From contig CALFFK010000056.1 of the NCBI GenBank assembly GCA_937957975.1, forward strand, positions 1 through 58,553: DNA of 58,553 nt. Reading direction: 5' to 3'. The notes under the pieces were generated by a model. That model was not told the DNA's origin. It was given only the letters and a program-made list of their open reading frames with translations, and searched no databases. The stretch comes from an uncultured Neomegalonema sp. GTDB lineage: Bacteria > Pseudomonadota > Alphaproteobacteria > Rhodobacterales > Rhodobacteraceae. Of the stretch, positions 7,534 to 17,955 are shown piece after piece (positions within the stretch are counted from its first letter, which is position 1; each line of letters starts with the position of its first letter). Position numbers and translations under genes: made by a program.

Positions 7534-8976
7534 TCAGGAGGAGATACGAAGTTCTCCTGTTTCGCGACCGATCTTCTTGAAGGCATCTTTCAGGCTATCG
7601 TGATCGTCCACAGAGAAGTACCGACCCGTTTCGCCCGCACATTTCCGAAGGCTCACGTCTGTCTTGGTATCCTCCTCGACCTTCAATCCGACGGTAAAGA
7701 TTGTCACGTTGCTATCGCGGGCTATTGCGCAGGTCGAAGAAAAGTAGCTGAAAATATCGTCGTTGGACATTGACGAATCCTGCGCCGAGTTGAATTCACC
7801 ATCTGTCATTATGATGAGGTATTTCTCGGTGGTATCGGAGAATTCCTGTGGTTTCCCAGCTTCGTGATTGAAGAAACCACCCCAGGAAGGCACGAGAGTG
7901 TAAAGACCCCATGCTGCACCGATATGGCCTGCGGTTCCACCTTGAGGCTCGAAAGATGCCACGTATTCGCGAACCGTTTGTGCGTTTTTCGTCATTCCCA
8001 GAATGCCGTTGTAGGCTTTGAAATAACCGCCCCGGTACCAAACGCCGTTCGGGCCGCGCGAAACCTGGATGCAGCGGGTACCATATTGATAATAATACCG
8101 ATAACTACACCATGTCTGCAATGGAGTCTGTGACAGGATCGGAAGTGACCTGCTCCCGGGGTTAGCCAGGGATAAATTGTATGTTCCGTCGCCACGCTTG
8201 TTGACGAAGCGTTCCGCCGCCCAGACGCCCTTGCCGTCTTTGTGATCCTGGTACGTAACGTCACTTGGGTTAAAATCGCTCAACCCTAGCCCATAGAGAC
8301 TGTAACCGTTTGCACCCTGGAAAGCAGATGTTCCATTTTCGGCGTACAGATCAGTAATATCGACGGATGTGGAATAGGGAATGACGGAAACAGCAGGCGT
8401 CACATTTGGATTTGAATAGATAACGTCGAACATATCGCTGACGGCTTCCTGAAGGGAATCCGCGCGGCGGTTGGGGGGGCTGACAAATCTTTCTTCATCG
8501 CTGTCGATGCTGAAATTCATAGACCCGCTGTTATCCAGAACCATTGCGATCTCGACTGTCCCGACCACTTTTGGCTTGGCCTTGGAGACGACGCGCATCT
8601 CAATTTTTGGCAGAATACCGCCGCTGATGATTGTGCGCGGGGTAATGCCGACCCTACCCGTGATTGACCCTTCCACTGCGTCATAGGTAAAAGTTGGTTT
8701 CAAATTACCAATCTCGACCTTCGCGTTATCGAGCGATGCCAGCAGATATTGGGTTCCAGGTTCTTGCGGATTGTTTTTGTGCTCACTACGCCCCAAATGG
8801 ATGAGTGTGGCGTCCAGATGATCCTGAACGATCTTTCTCTCGTTCTGTGCCCGCTCGTAATCTACTGCGAATCCAACAGCACCCATCACTGTTGTGAAGA
8901 GAAGGCCAAACATAATTGCAGTAGAGCCAGATTGTGACTCACCAAAATTTTTGATTTTTTGCGTGAACTTATTCAC
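7534..8976 (-). CDS. TadG-like pilus-associated protein with von Willebrand A domain
   Basis: Protein of 480 residues with a short cytoplasmic N-terminus, one transmembrane helix (about 18-38, containing GSTAIMFGLL) and a large extracytoplasmic region. The VWA domain has a MIDAS motif DNSGSM at 148-153 and ITDGEFN-like TDGEF later, with the expected metal-binding Thr and Asp elements. This layout matches TadE/TadG-family proteins of tight-adherence pilus systems and related Alphaproteobacteria surface proteins. The best start is GTG 8976, eight bases after GGAGG; ATG 8991 is an alternative. The upstream 140 bases are strongly AT-rich and may contain the promoter. No other tad genes are nearby, so its role as a pilus component is inferred only from architecture. 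Confidence 0.85.
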   Translation of the reverse strand: MNKFTQKIKNFGESQSGSTAIMFGLLFTTVMGAVGFAVDYERAQNERKIVQDHLDATLIHLGRSEHKNNPQEPGTQYLLASLDNAKVEIGNLKPTFTYDAVEGSITGRVGITPRTIISGGILPKIEMRVVSKAKPKVVGTVEIAMVLDNSGSMNFSIDSDEERFVSPPNRRADSLQEAVSDMFDVIYSNPNVTPAVSVIPYSTSVDITDLYAENGTSAFQGANGYSLYGLGLSDFNPSDVTYQDHKDGKGVWAAERFVNKRGDGTYNLSLANPGSRSLPILSQTPLQTWCSYRYYYQYGTRCIQVSRGPNGVWYRGGYFKAYNGILGMTKNAQTVREYVASFEPQGGTAGHIGAAWGLYTLVPSWGGFFNHEAGKPQEFSDTTEKYLIIMTDGEFNSAQDSSMSNDDIFSYFSSTCAIARDSNVTIFTVGLKVEEDTKTDVSLRKCAGETGRYFSVDDHDSLKDAFKKIGRETGELRISS

Positions 8977-9120
8977 TAGAATATCCTCCATCCTTGACTG
9001 TGCACAAGTCAGTGCAAAATTAGCGTTGAATAAGAAATACATTTTATTTATTTTCTTAATTTTAATTTACGGAGTAATTCTATATTGTATAGTATTATAT
9101 CGCGATAAGATCAATTAAAA

Positions 9121-9939
9121 TTATTTCTTATTCTGTAAATATACGGCGTTATCGATTTTTACTTGAGTTTTTCCATCAGCATCGAGCATGGGCTCGATTG
9201 CACGGTCGAATCGCAGATGTGCGAGACCATGGCCATCGCGATTGCTCAACAGAGTACCTGCCAGCTTTCCATCGGGGGTATGAAGCGGCGTCATCGGCGG
9301 TGCAGTACCTGTCACCGTCACGGCGCATAGCCCTTTGCGAAGTTCCGTCTTGAATTTCATCCGTGCTACGATTTCCTGTCCAACATAACATCCCTTGCGG
9401 AAATCAACGCCTTTCAGCCGCTCAAAATTCGCTTCGAGGATGTAGCTGTCAGCAACGATGAGATCGGTCACACTTTCAGGGATACCGAGTTTCAGGCGAT
9501 GTAGATCGTAGTCGCCCGGTTCCGCATCGATCCCGGCGGAGCCATAGAAGCGCCATCCAAGATCGGGGTGGCGTGGATCGCGCAGGCCAATTCCGGGATC
9601 GCCGCCCCAGAAAACCGTCAAATCAGTTTCTGCATGGGTAATCTCGATCGGGCGGCGCAGACGGTACATGGACAGGCGCTTGACCAGATCATTCGCGAGT
9701 GCTGTGGCAATATCGAGCTGGAACCCGCCATCATCAGTGCGCCAGATCAGGAAATCGCTGAGATATTTCCCCTGCGGGGTCAGCAGGGCGGCATAGACGA
9801 GCGTATCAGGGCCAGCTTGTGAGACGTCATTCGTCACAAGTGATTGCAGAAAATCCTCCTGCTCACCACTGTCACCAGAAAGCGAAACGATGCTGCGCCC
9901 GGAAAGGTTCTCGTAATAGGGGGTACTGTCCCTCGCCAT
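9121..9939 (-). CDS. ygfZ: folate-binding protein YgfZ
   Basis: YgfZ is a GcvT-fold tetrahydrofolate-binding protein that supports assembly and repair of certain iron-sulfur enzymes. The 272-residue protein carries the defining KGCYVGQE motif at about 182-189, with the conserved cysteine, preceded by ANFERLKGVDF. The N-terminal domain includes LQSLVTNDV and LTPQGKYLSDF, both typical. The start is taken as ATG 9939; GTG 9945 is in frame but neither has a strong Shine-Dalgarno. It is divergent from the dihydroorotase gene at 9991. The Mrp iron-sulfur carrier gene at 27969-29096 is a functional relative elsewhere in the window. Confidence 0.94.
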   Translation of the reverse strand: MARDSTPYYENLSGRSIVSLSGDSGEQEDFLQSLVTNDVSQAGPDTLVYAALLTPQGKYLSDFLIWRTDDGGFQLDIATALANDLVKRLSMYRLRRPIEITHAETDLTVFWGGDPGIGLRDPRHPDLGWRFYGSAGIDAEPGDYDLHRLKLGIPESVTDLIVADSYILEANFERLKGVDFRKGCYVGQEIVARMKFKTELRKGLCAVTVTGTAPPMTPLHTPDGKLAGTLLSNRDGHGLAHLRFDRAIEPMLDADGKTQVKIDNAVYLQNKK

Positions 9940-9990
9940 AATCACTCATGCCGTGTAAGGGGTTTCAAGCGAAAGACAGGAGTAGTGCTC

Positions 9991-11346
9991 ATGCCCACAT
10001 TGTTTGACTTGATCGTCCGAAATGGCACTGTCGTCAATCATAATGGTATCGGTGTAACCGATATCGGCGTCAGGAACGGAACCATCACGGCATTAGGCGA
10101 CCTGAGTACACGGGACGCCGAGAAAACCATCAATGCGACGGGTTTGACGATTCTGCCGGGGGTAATCGACAGTCAGGTTCATTTTCGTGAGCCGGGGATG
10201 GAGCATAAGGAAGACCTCGCCAGCGGATCACGTGCGGCCGTACTGGGGGGCGTTACATCTGTTTTCGAGATGCCGAACACCCGACCTGCCACCACCGATG
10301 CGGACGCCTTGGCCGACAAGATAAAGCGCGCGACCGGACGCATGGCATGTGATTTCGCGTTTTGGTTCGGGGCGACGGCAGAGAACACAGGTGATCTGGC
10401 CGATGCGGAGCGGTTGCCCGGTTCGGCAGGAATCAAGATGTTTATGGGGTCATCAACCGGCGATCTGCTTGTGGATGAAACCGAGCATGTCCGGCGCGTT
10501 CTCGAAAGCGGGCGCAGGCGCGTTGCTGTCCATTCCGAGGATGAGACCCGACTCAAGGAACGCGCCCACTTGCGTGTCGAGGGAGATGCGGCTTCCCATC
10601 CGGTCTGGCGTGATCCGCGCAGTGCCTATATCTGCACTGAGCGTCTGATCCGACTTGCCCATGAAACGAAGCGGCGGGTGCATGTTCTTCATATTTCCAC
10701 TGCTGATGAACTGCCATTACTCGCCGCAAACAAGGATCTCATCACGGCTGAGGCGACCCCTCACCATCTGACGCTCGATTCGAACGATTACAGCATCCTT
10801 GGAAACCTCGTTCAGATGAATCCCCCGGTTCGGGACATCACGCATCAACAGGCACTTTGGGGCGCGATTCAAAGCGGCGTCATTGATGTTCTCGGCTCCG
10901 ATCATGCGCCGCATACGCTGGAAGAAAAGGCGGCCACGTATCCCGGTTCGCCGTCGGGCATGACTGGAGTGCAGACATTGGTTCCGATCATGCTCGATCA
11001 TGTTAACGCGGGGCGTCTGTCGCTGGAGCGGATGGTCGATCTCACGTCTCACGGCCCGAACCGTATCTTTGGTATTGCCCGAAAGGGGCGCATCGCTCTC
11101 GGCTATGATGCTGATCTGACCATCGTGGACATGAAGGAACATCGTGTCATCGAGAATAACTGGATTGCCTCCAGGGCGGGATGGACCCCGTATGACAAGC
11201 GCGGCGTGATGGGGTGGCCGAAGGGTACGATCATTCGTGGAATGCGGGTAATGTGGGAAGACGAGATCATTGGTGAGCCGCGCGGCGCCCCCGTGCGCTT
11301 TATTGAAGGTTGGACTGATCCTCTCTCGGCGCGAATTGGCTTGTGA
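9991..11346 (+). CDS. pyrC: dihydroorotase (class I, multidomain amidohydrolase)
   Basis: Amidohydrolase of 451 residues predicted to interconvert carbamoyl-aspartate and dihydroorotate in pyrimidine synthesis. Seen: DSQVHFREPG at 60-69, GIKMFMGSSTGDL near 147-159, HVLHIS (231-236), EATPHHL (254-260) and the catalytic GSDHAPH (302-308). In most amidohydrolases the first metal motif is HxH; here the first position is Gln62. This variant occurs in a subgroup of annotated dihydroorotases, but metal coordination may differ. The start ATG 9991 follows AGGAG; the open frame runs upstream without a better site. Allantoinase or another cyclic amidase is the alternative assignment. RidA follows 64 bases downstream. 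Confidence 0.82.
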   Translation: MPTLFDLIVRNGTVVNHNGIGVTDIGVRNGTITALGDLSTRDAEKTINATGLTILPGVIDSQVHFREPGMEHKEDLASGSRAAVLGGVTSVFEMPNTRPATTDADALADKIKRATGRMACDFAFWFGATAENTGDLADAERLPGSAGIKMFMGSSTGDLLVDETEHVRRVLESGRRRVAVHSEDETRLKERAHLRVEGDAASHPVWRDPRSAYICTERLIRLAHETKRRVHVLHISTADELPLLAANKDLITAEATPHHLTLDSNDYSILGNLVQMNPPVRDITHQQALWGAIQSGVIDVLGSDHAPHTLEEKAATYPGSPSGMTGVQTLVPIMLDHVNAGRLSLERMVDLTSHGPNRIFGIARKGRIALGYDADLTIVDMKEHRVIENNWIASRAGWTPYDKRGVMGWPKGTIIRGMRVMWEDEIIGEPRGAPVRFIEGWTDPLSARIGL

Positions 11347-11410
11347 ACCGCACGTCAATCCCTATTGAAGCAATCACATCATCCCAATCAGCCTAAAGGA
11401 AGAACCAATA

Positions 11411-11821
11411 ATGACACGCACCAACATCTCCACCGGCGGCGCGCTGGAAGAAAAATATGGCTACTCCCGTGCCGTTCGCTTTGGCAATGTCGTCAAGGTC
11501 AGCGGCACTTGTGCTGTCGATGCCGATGGCAGCACAGTGGGTGTCGGCGACGTGGGCGCTCAGGTCGCCCGGTGTTTTGAGATCATCTCTTCTGCCCTCG
11601 AAGGTGCAGGGGCAACCCTTGGTGATATTGTCGCAAATCGCATCTACCTGACCAATATCGACGATGCCCCTGCGGCAGGCGAAGTCCATGGCGCGATTTT
11701 CGGTGAGACGAGGCCCGCTTGCACGATGATGGCTGTCAGCGCGTTTGTGAATCCTGAATTCCTCGTGGAAATCGAATGTGAAGCGATTATCCCTGACGAT
11801 ACCGGTGCGACCACGCATTGA
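11411..11821 (+). CDS. RidA family protein
   Basis: Member of the YjgF/YER057c/UK114 family, 136 residues, normally a homotrimer that hydrolyses reactive enamine/imine intermediates. Family features include the N-terminal SRAVRFGNVVKVSG and GDVGAQVARCFEIISSALEGAG segments and the C-terminal RPACTMMAV...EIECEAI region. The archetypal RidA catalytic Arg near the end corresponds to the RPACTMM segment, though subgroup (RidA versus Rid1-7) was not resolved. Start ATG 11411 has AAGGAAG upstream. Its neighbours are dihydroorotase and an MFS exporter, so a general detoxification role or a link to carbamoyl/pyrimidine chemistry are both conceivable. Confidence 0.9.
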   Translation: MTRTNISTGGALEEKYGYSRAVRFGNVVKVSGTCAVDADGSTVGVGDVGAQVARCFEIISSALEGAGATLGDIVANRIYLTNIDDAPAAGEVHGAIFGETRPACTMMAVSAFVNPEFLVEIECEAIIPDDTGATTH

Positions 11822-11846
11822 TTGATGCTCAGAGGGGCGCGCGACC

Positions 11847-13067
11847 ATGACTGAAACATCGGTGGTCGAGCGCCCCATCGGCTTTGCTGAATTCATTGCC
11901 CTAATCGCGACCCTGACCGCCATGGTCGCGATGTCCATAGATGTGATTCTGCCTGCGCTTGCCGATATTGACGCGGATTTGGCGGCGGACAACCCGAATG
12001 ACCGGCAACTTACCATCACCATGTTCATTCTGGGCATGGCGTTTTCACAGGTTGTCTACGGCCCGCTATCCGACAGCTTCGGTCGTCGCTTTGGTATTTT
12101 TCTCGGTCTCGGCATTTATCTCGCTGGAACGGCCCTGTGTCTGATGTCCGATACGCTGCCCACGCTGATTTTTGGGCGGATTGTTCAGGGCATCGGGGCG
12201 GCGGGGCCGCGCATCGTCGCCAATGCCATCGTCCGGGATCGTTACTCCGGGCGATCCATGGCGCAGATTTCGTCGCTGGTTATGATGGTATTCATGCTCG
12301 TGCCTGTCTTTGCGCCCTTGCTTGGGCAAGGTATTCTGACCGTTGCAACGTGGCGTGGGATATTCTGGTTTCTTGCCTTCTTTGCCGTTTTTGCCTACGT
12401 GTGGAGCGCAACACGCCTTGAGGAAACCCTGTCTCCTTCTGCGCGCAGGCCGTTTGGCGCAGGTCCAATTTTCGAAGCCCTGAAGCTGATTGTCAGCAAC
12501 CGCCTTGCAGTCGGATGCACCCTTGCCCTCAGTTTCTTCTTTTCGGCGTTTCTTGCATTTCTCAGTTCATCCCAGCAGATTTTGGGTGAGGCGTACGGTT
12601 TGGATGACTGGTTTCCGCTCACCTTCAGCGGGATGGCAATCGTCATTGGCTTTGCAGCGGCAATCAATGCCCGGCTCGTGATGCGATACGGGATGCAACG
12701 TCTGTCGTCTGTTGGAACCATTGGTGTTGCCGTTATCTCCTTTATCTTTGTAGCATGGTCTCAGGTGGTGGGGATGCCGCCCTTATGGTTTACGCTTTTC
12801 TGGCTGTGCATTGCGATGGGTAGTATCGGCATAATTTCCGGTAATCTGAACGCTATGGCGATGGAACCGCTGGGTGCGGTGGCGGGTGTTGCCGCCGGGG
12901 CCATTGGTTCAGTAAGCGCACTGATCTCTGCCATCATCGCGTCTTTTATTGCCGGTCAATATGATGGCACGGCCCAGCCCATCGCGCTGGGCTTTCTCGT
13001 CTGTTCGCTTATCGCACTGGCGCTGTTGCGCTGGGCGACAAAGGAACGTGTCAGGCGCGTACTGTGA
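11847..13067 (+). CDS. MFS drug-resistance transporter, Bcr/CflA family
   Basis: Inner-membrane major facilitator of 406 residues with about 12 hydrophobic segments. The MFS signature between helices 2 and 3 is present as GPLSDSFGRR, and the helix 1 segment ALIATLTAMVAMSIDVILPAL resembles Bcr/CflA exporters, as does GRIVQGIGAAGPRIVANAIVRD in helix 4. Drug/proton antiport is expected but the substrate is unknown. The ATG at 11847 follows GAGGGG. The stop overlaps the GTG of the downstream glycosyltransferase by 4 bases, so the two are translationally coupled; the export substrate might be a product of the glycosyltransferase/aldolase group, though this is speculative. Confidence 0.9.
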   Translation: MTETSVVERPIGFAEFIALIATLTAMVAMSIDVILPALADIDADLAADNPNDRQLTITMFILGMAFSQVVYGPLSDSFGRRFGIFLGLGIYLAGTALCLMSDTLPTLIFGRIVQGIGAAGPRIVANAIVRDRYSGRSMAQISSLVMMVFMLVPVFAPLLGQGILTVATWRGIFWFLAFFAVFAYVWSATRLEETLSPSARRPFGAGPIFEALKLIVSNRLAVGCTLALSFFFSAFLAFLSSSQQILGEAYGLDDWFPLTFSGMAIVIGFAAAINARLVMRYGMQRLSSVGTIGVAVISFIFVAWSQVVGMPPLWFTLFWLCIAMGSIGIISGNLNAMAMEPLGAVAGVAAGAIGSVSALISAIIASFIAGQYDGTAQPIALGFLVCSLIALALLRWATKERVRRVL

Positions 13068-13801
13068 GTGCGCCGATCTCCATCGTTATTCCGGTTCTGA
13101 ACGCTGTTCCGGTTATCGGCCCAACCCTTGGAGCATTGGTGCCGGGGGTGGCGGATGGTCTGATACGCGAAGTTATTCTGGTCGATGGGGGTTCAACGGA
13201 TGCCATCGCAGATGTGGCCGAAGAAACCGGCGCGCGATTGATCGAGGCTACGACAGGCCGGGGCAGCCAGCTTCGCGCCGGGGCGGAGGTGGCGCGGGGC
13301 GACTGGCTGTTGTTTCTTCATGCTGATACGGTTCTGCCCCCGAACTGGACTGACGCGGTCGCCAGACATTTGCAGCGCCACGCCGACCGGGCCGGTTATT
13401 TTAGGCTCGGTTTTGACAGTGAGCGCCGCTATGCCCGATGGACCGAAGGATGGGCCAATATTCGATCCCGCTATCTTGCACTGCCTTATGGCGATCAGGG
13501 GCTTCTCGTCTCGCGCCGTCTTTATCGGGAGACCGGCGGTTTTCAGCCGATGCCCCTGATGGAAGATGTTGCCATGGCCCGCGCCCTGCGCGGTAAGCTG
13601 CGTTGCCTTGATGCCGTTGTCACCACCTCCGCCGAACGATACGAACGCGAGGGGTATTGGCGACGTGGTTGTCGAAACTGGGGATGCCTTGGGCTTTACT
13701 TGGCGGGCGTTTCACCGGACAAGATTACGAAGATATATCGCAAGCAGGAGGTTTCCGATGGCTCTCGACACCGAACACAGTCTTCACGCGACCGATCATA
13801 A
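13064..13801 (+). CDS. TIGR04283-type family 2 glycosyltransferase
   Basis: GT-A fold glycosyltransferase of 245 residues. Seen: ISIVIPVLNAV at the N-terminus, ILVDGGSTDAI, the DXD-like motif FLHADTVLP near residue 87, and the GDQGLLV...FQPMPLMEDVAMARAL acceptor-side segment characteristic of TIGR04283, a family named for its association with arsenosugar biosynthesis. Start is GTG 13064 in a GTGA overlap with the MFS gene. The last 44 bases overlap the downstream class II aldolase start region, an unusually long overlap. Its usual partner family (TIGR04282) is encoded at 14704-15318. No arsenic methyltransferase or radical SAM ArsS gene is visible, so the acceptor is open. Confidence 0.85.
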   Translation: MSAPISIVIPVLNAVPVIGPTLGALVPGVADGLIREVILVDGGSTDAIADVAEETGARLIEATTGRGSQLRAGAEVARGDWLLFLHADTVLPPNWTDAVARHLQRHADRAGYFRLGFDSERRYARWTEGWANIRSRYLALPYGDQGLLVSRRLYRETGGFQPMPLMEDVAMARALRGKLRCLDAVVTTSAERYEREGYWRRGCRNWGCLGLYLAGVSPDKITKIYRKQEVSDGSRHRTQSSRDRS

Positions 13802-14534
13802 CGACCCGCACTGGACCCAACGCTGCGATCTTGCAGCCGCCTTTCGTTGGACCGCGCGGCTCAATATGCACGAGGCTGTCGCAAACCATTTCAGTCTCGC
13901 AGTCAATGATGATGGCAGTCAGTTTCTCTGTAATCCGTGCAACCGGCATTTCAGTCTGGTTAAGGCGTCCGAGTTGTTGCTCATCGACGCGAATGACCCG
14001 GAAACGATGAATCGTCCTGACGCACCTGATCCGACCACATGGGGTCTGCACGGAGCGTTGCATCGCAGGGTTCCCCATGCCCGCTGTGCCATGCATGTGC
14101 ATTCGAAATACGCGACGGTGCTGGCCTGTCTGGAAGATGCGGTATTGCCCGCCATCGACCAGAATTCGGCGGTTTTTTTCAACCGTACCGTGGTGGATAC
14201 CAATTACGGTGGATTGGCCTTCGAGGAAGAAGGTGAGCGGTGCGCGGGTCTTTTCTCTGATCCACGCTGCAAGGTCATGGTGATGGGTAATCATGGCATT
14301 ATGATCATTGGCGAGACCGTGGCCGAAACCTTTGATCGTCTCTACCATTTTGAACGCGCTGCCGAGACGTACATCACTGCCCTGATGACCGGACGCCCCA
14401 TTCGCGTCCTGTCTGACAAGGTTGCCGAAAGCGTCGCGCGAGGCGTGGACGAATACCCGGTCGAGCAGGCGGATAACCACCTCAATGAACTTCGCGCTAT
14501 CCTTGACGGTGAAGGCTCGGACTATGCGAGTTGA
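13758..14534 (+). CDS. class II aldolase/adducin domain protein
   Basis: Protein of 258 residues with the class II aldolase fold, predicted cytoplasmic and zinc-dependent. Seen: HVHSKYATVLAC with the paired metal histidines near residue 112, and VMVMGNHGIMIIG carrying the third metal histidine near 175. It differs from the shorter aldolase at 1108-1761 and is closer to the adducin-like group common in Alphaproteobacteria, whose substrates are mostly unknown. The start ATG 13758 sits behind a perfect AGGAGG and lies inside the 3' end of the glycosyltransferase gene, so expression is probably coupled. The open frame extends upstream to 13566 but that part shadows the glycosyltransferase. Confidence 0.87.
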   Translation: MALDTEHSLHATDHNDPHWTQRCDLAAAFRWTARLNMHEAVANHFSLAVNDDGSQFLCNPCNRHFSLVKASELLLIDANDPETMNRPDAPDPTTWGLHGALHRRVPHARCAMHVHSKYATVLACLEDAVLPAIDQNSAVFFNRTVVDTNYGGLAFEEEGERCAGLFSDPRCKVMVMGNHGIMIIGETVAETFDRLYHFERAAETYITALMTGRPIRVLSDKVAESVARGVDEYPVEQADNHLNELRAILDGEGSDYAS

Positions 14535-14703
14535 CTGACAGGTCGATAACCTGATTCCCTCAAAGCCGGGCCTCGCGACACCGTATCGGCGGTTGACGAG
14601 ACCCGGTCTTAATCGTTGTCGGCATCATCATACCGTCACTACGGAAGATATGGAGCCAATTGATCGTGTTTGATTTCCTCCATGAGCACATGGATATGTT
14701 CTG

Positions 14704-16420
<1,717 letters not shown>

Positions 16421-16433
16421 TGTGAAATCCTGC

Positions 16434-16462
16434 GAAAGCCCTGGTAACATGCCAGGGCTTTC
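16434..16462 (+). terminator. terminator after ilvC
   Basis: Perfect 11-bp stem GAAAGCCCTGG / CCAGGGCTTTC with loop TAACATG, beginning 14 bases after the ilvC stop. The T-run (GGTTTTT) is displaced by about seven bases, so strength is uncertain. Confidence 0.65.
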
Positions 16463-16544
16463 GTCAGGGTTTTTACCATGGCATGTTGCAACGCAGCCCA
16501 TAAGCCTCTTGATCGCCTTACCTCCATCATGGTGTGTTACGAGT

Positions 16545-17279
16545 ATGAACGGACCTACAAAACACATACAGGTTGGATGGTGCTGCGACCGCGAGGAAGG
16601 TGCATTTGCCTTTGAACCTCCCCGGACCGTTTTCTCGACACGAAGCCGGCCACTCTCGCCGCGCTCTGTTCAGAACTGTCCAGCGGTAAATGAACTTGAG
16701 CGCCGCCTGATCGAAATTCCGGCGCCGTTTGACCTCAGAATGCGTGCGGTCGAACAGGAAAGCGGGATCGAGCTTTTCGTAGTGCCCACCGGAACGAGCG
16801 TATCCGAGGCTGATATTGGGGATTTTCTCACTATCGAAGCGGTCGAACGCTGGCGTGATCCACGCCGCCCGCTGCTTCAGATCAAACTGCCCTTCTTTCT
16901 CGTTACCGATGAACCATGCTGGGTTACGCAAGTGCCGCCCTTTCTCGATCCGGCGCTGCGGTCATGGCCCGGTAGCATGTCGGCGGGGCGTTTTCCGCTT
17001 CACCTGTGGCCGCGTAGCCTTCAATGGCCGTTTGAGTGGGATGACTTTTCGCGTGACCTGATTATCCGCGCTCGTGAGCCACTCTGCTATCTTCTGTGTG
17101 AATTCGGGGATCAGGCTGTGCGCCCTGATTTGGTTGAAGCTGAACTTACCCCCGAACTTGCTGAATACCGCTCGAATATGGAAGCGGTGGGCGAGATCAC
17201 GGATGATATTGAGGGCGTATGGTGCGAAGCGGAAAGCCGCCGCCCTGACCGTTTGCTGGTGCCTGTCGAAAATGGCTGA
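16545..17279 (+). CDS. conserved protein of unknown function, paralogue A of a tandem pair
   Basis: Protein of 244 residues that I do not recognise. No signal peptide or membrane helix; rich in Trp, Pro and Arg. It is clearly paralogous to the next protein: both share the sequence of motifs FVTDE/DxC, then RSWPG/RHWPG with AGRFP, WPR, a short EW, RD.(I/V)(I/L)R, EP..Y.L and a C-terminal RP.RLL.P. The start ATG 16545 is tentative because no strong ribosome binding site precedes it, and the frame is open back to 16422. The stop lies within ATGGCTGA, overlapping the paralogue start by 8 bases. With the third gene it forms a compact operon, suggesting a heteromeric complex. No function is proposed. 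Confidence 0.75.
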   Translation: MNGPTKHIQVGWCCDREEGAFAFEPPRTVFSTRSRPLSPRSVQNCPAVNELERRLIEIPAPFDLRMRAVEQESGIELFVVPTGTSVSEADIGDFLTIEAVERWRDPRRPLLQIKLPFFLVTDEPCWVTQVPPFLDPALRSWPGSMSAGRFPLHLWPRSLQWPFEWDDFSRDLIIRAREPLCYLLCEFGDQAVRPDLVEAELTPELAEYRSNMEAVGEITDDIEGVWCEAESRRPDRLLVPVENG

Positions 17280-17955
17280 TACGGCGGTAGAAATCGGCTG
17301 GATTAATACATGGCCACAGGCCGCTTTTGCCTTTCCACGACCTCGCTTGCTTGAAGATGACCGCCTTGACCCGTCCTTGCGTGGGCGAATCGTTGAGTTG
17401 CGCTGCCCCGTGGATGCCGTGCTTCGTTATGCGCCGGATACACCCCAAGGATGCGTACTTGCAGAGGGCAGCAAACTGCGGCAATCGGGCTTTGAAGGCT
17501 TGGTAACATCATTTGCCAAAGCGGCACGGCGGCGTGCGGATGTGCCGGTTGTGCAAATGGCGCTGAATACGGTGTTCGTGACTGACGCGCATTGTACAAT
17601 ATCCCTGATGCCTGCTTTTCTCGCGGATGGCCCACGGCATTGGCCGGGGCCACTCGTGGCAGGTAGGTTCCCGTTTCGGGACTGGCCCCGCCCCCTCAAT
17701 CTGGCAATTGAATGGGAGAAGAGTGATCGCGACTGGGTGCTGGTGCGTGGTGAGCCGGTTGCCTATGTGTTGTTTGACTTGCCCGTCCCCCTCGCGAGGG
17801 TTCGGCTTGTCGAGGCCACCGCTACCCCTGCCTTGATGCGCCACCGTCGTGCAATTGATGGGGTCGCCACCATTGGGCGTGATGTGCGACCTATGATCGA
17901 ACGCGCTGCCCGCCATCGCCCCGCCCGTCTTCTGGAACCGAAGGAGCTTGTATGA
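17272..17955 (+). CDS. conserved protein of unknown function, paralogue B of a tandem pair
   Basis: Protein of 227 residues, soluble by inspection, homologous to the preceding protein over most of its length. Shared features include GW near the N-terminus followed by AFAF, a central FVTDAHC, RHWPG...AGRFPF, DWPR, IEWEKSDRDWVLVR, EPVAYVL and RPARLLEP at the C-terminus. The conserved tryptophans and AGRFP suggest a common binding surface. Start ATG 17272 overlaps the upstream stop by 8 bases, and its own stop overlaps the next start by 4 bases (ATGA). Identity to any named family was not recognised. Confidence 0.8.
   Translation: MADTAVEIGWINTWPQAAFAFPRPRLLEDDRLDPSLRGRIVELRCPVDAVLRYAPDTPQGCVLAEGSKLRQSGFEGLVTSFAKAARRRADVPVVQMALNTVFVTDAHCTISLMPAFLADGPRHWPGPLVAGRFPFRDWPRPLNLAIEWEKSDRDWVLVRGEPVAYVLFDLPVPLARVRLVEATATPALMRHRRAIDGVATIGRDVRPMIERAARHRPARLLEPKELV

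Noticed and set aside
16422..16544. N-terminal extension of paralogue A back to 16422
   Set aside because: This part covers the ilvC terminator hairpin, which is unlikely to be translated.
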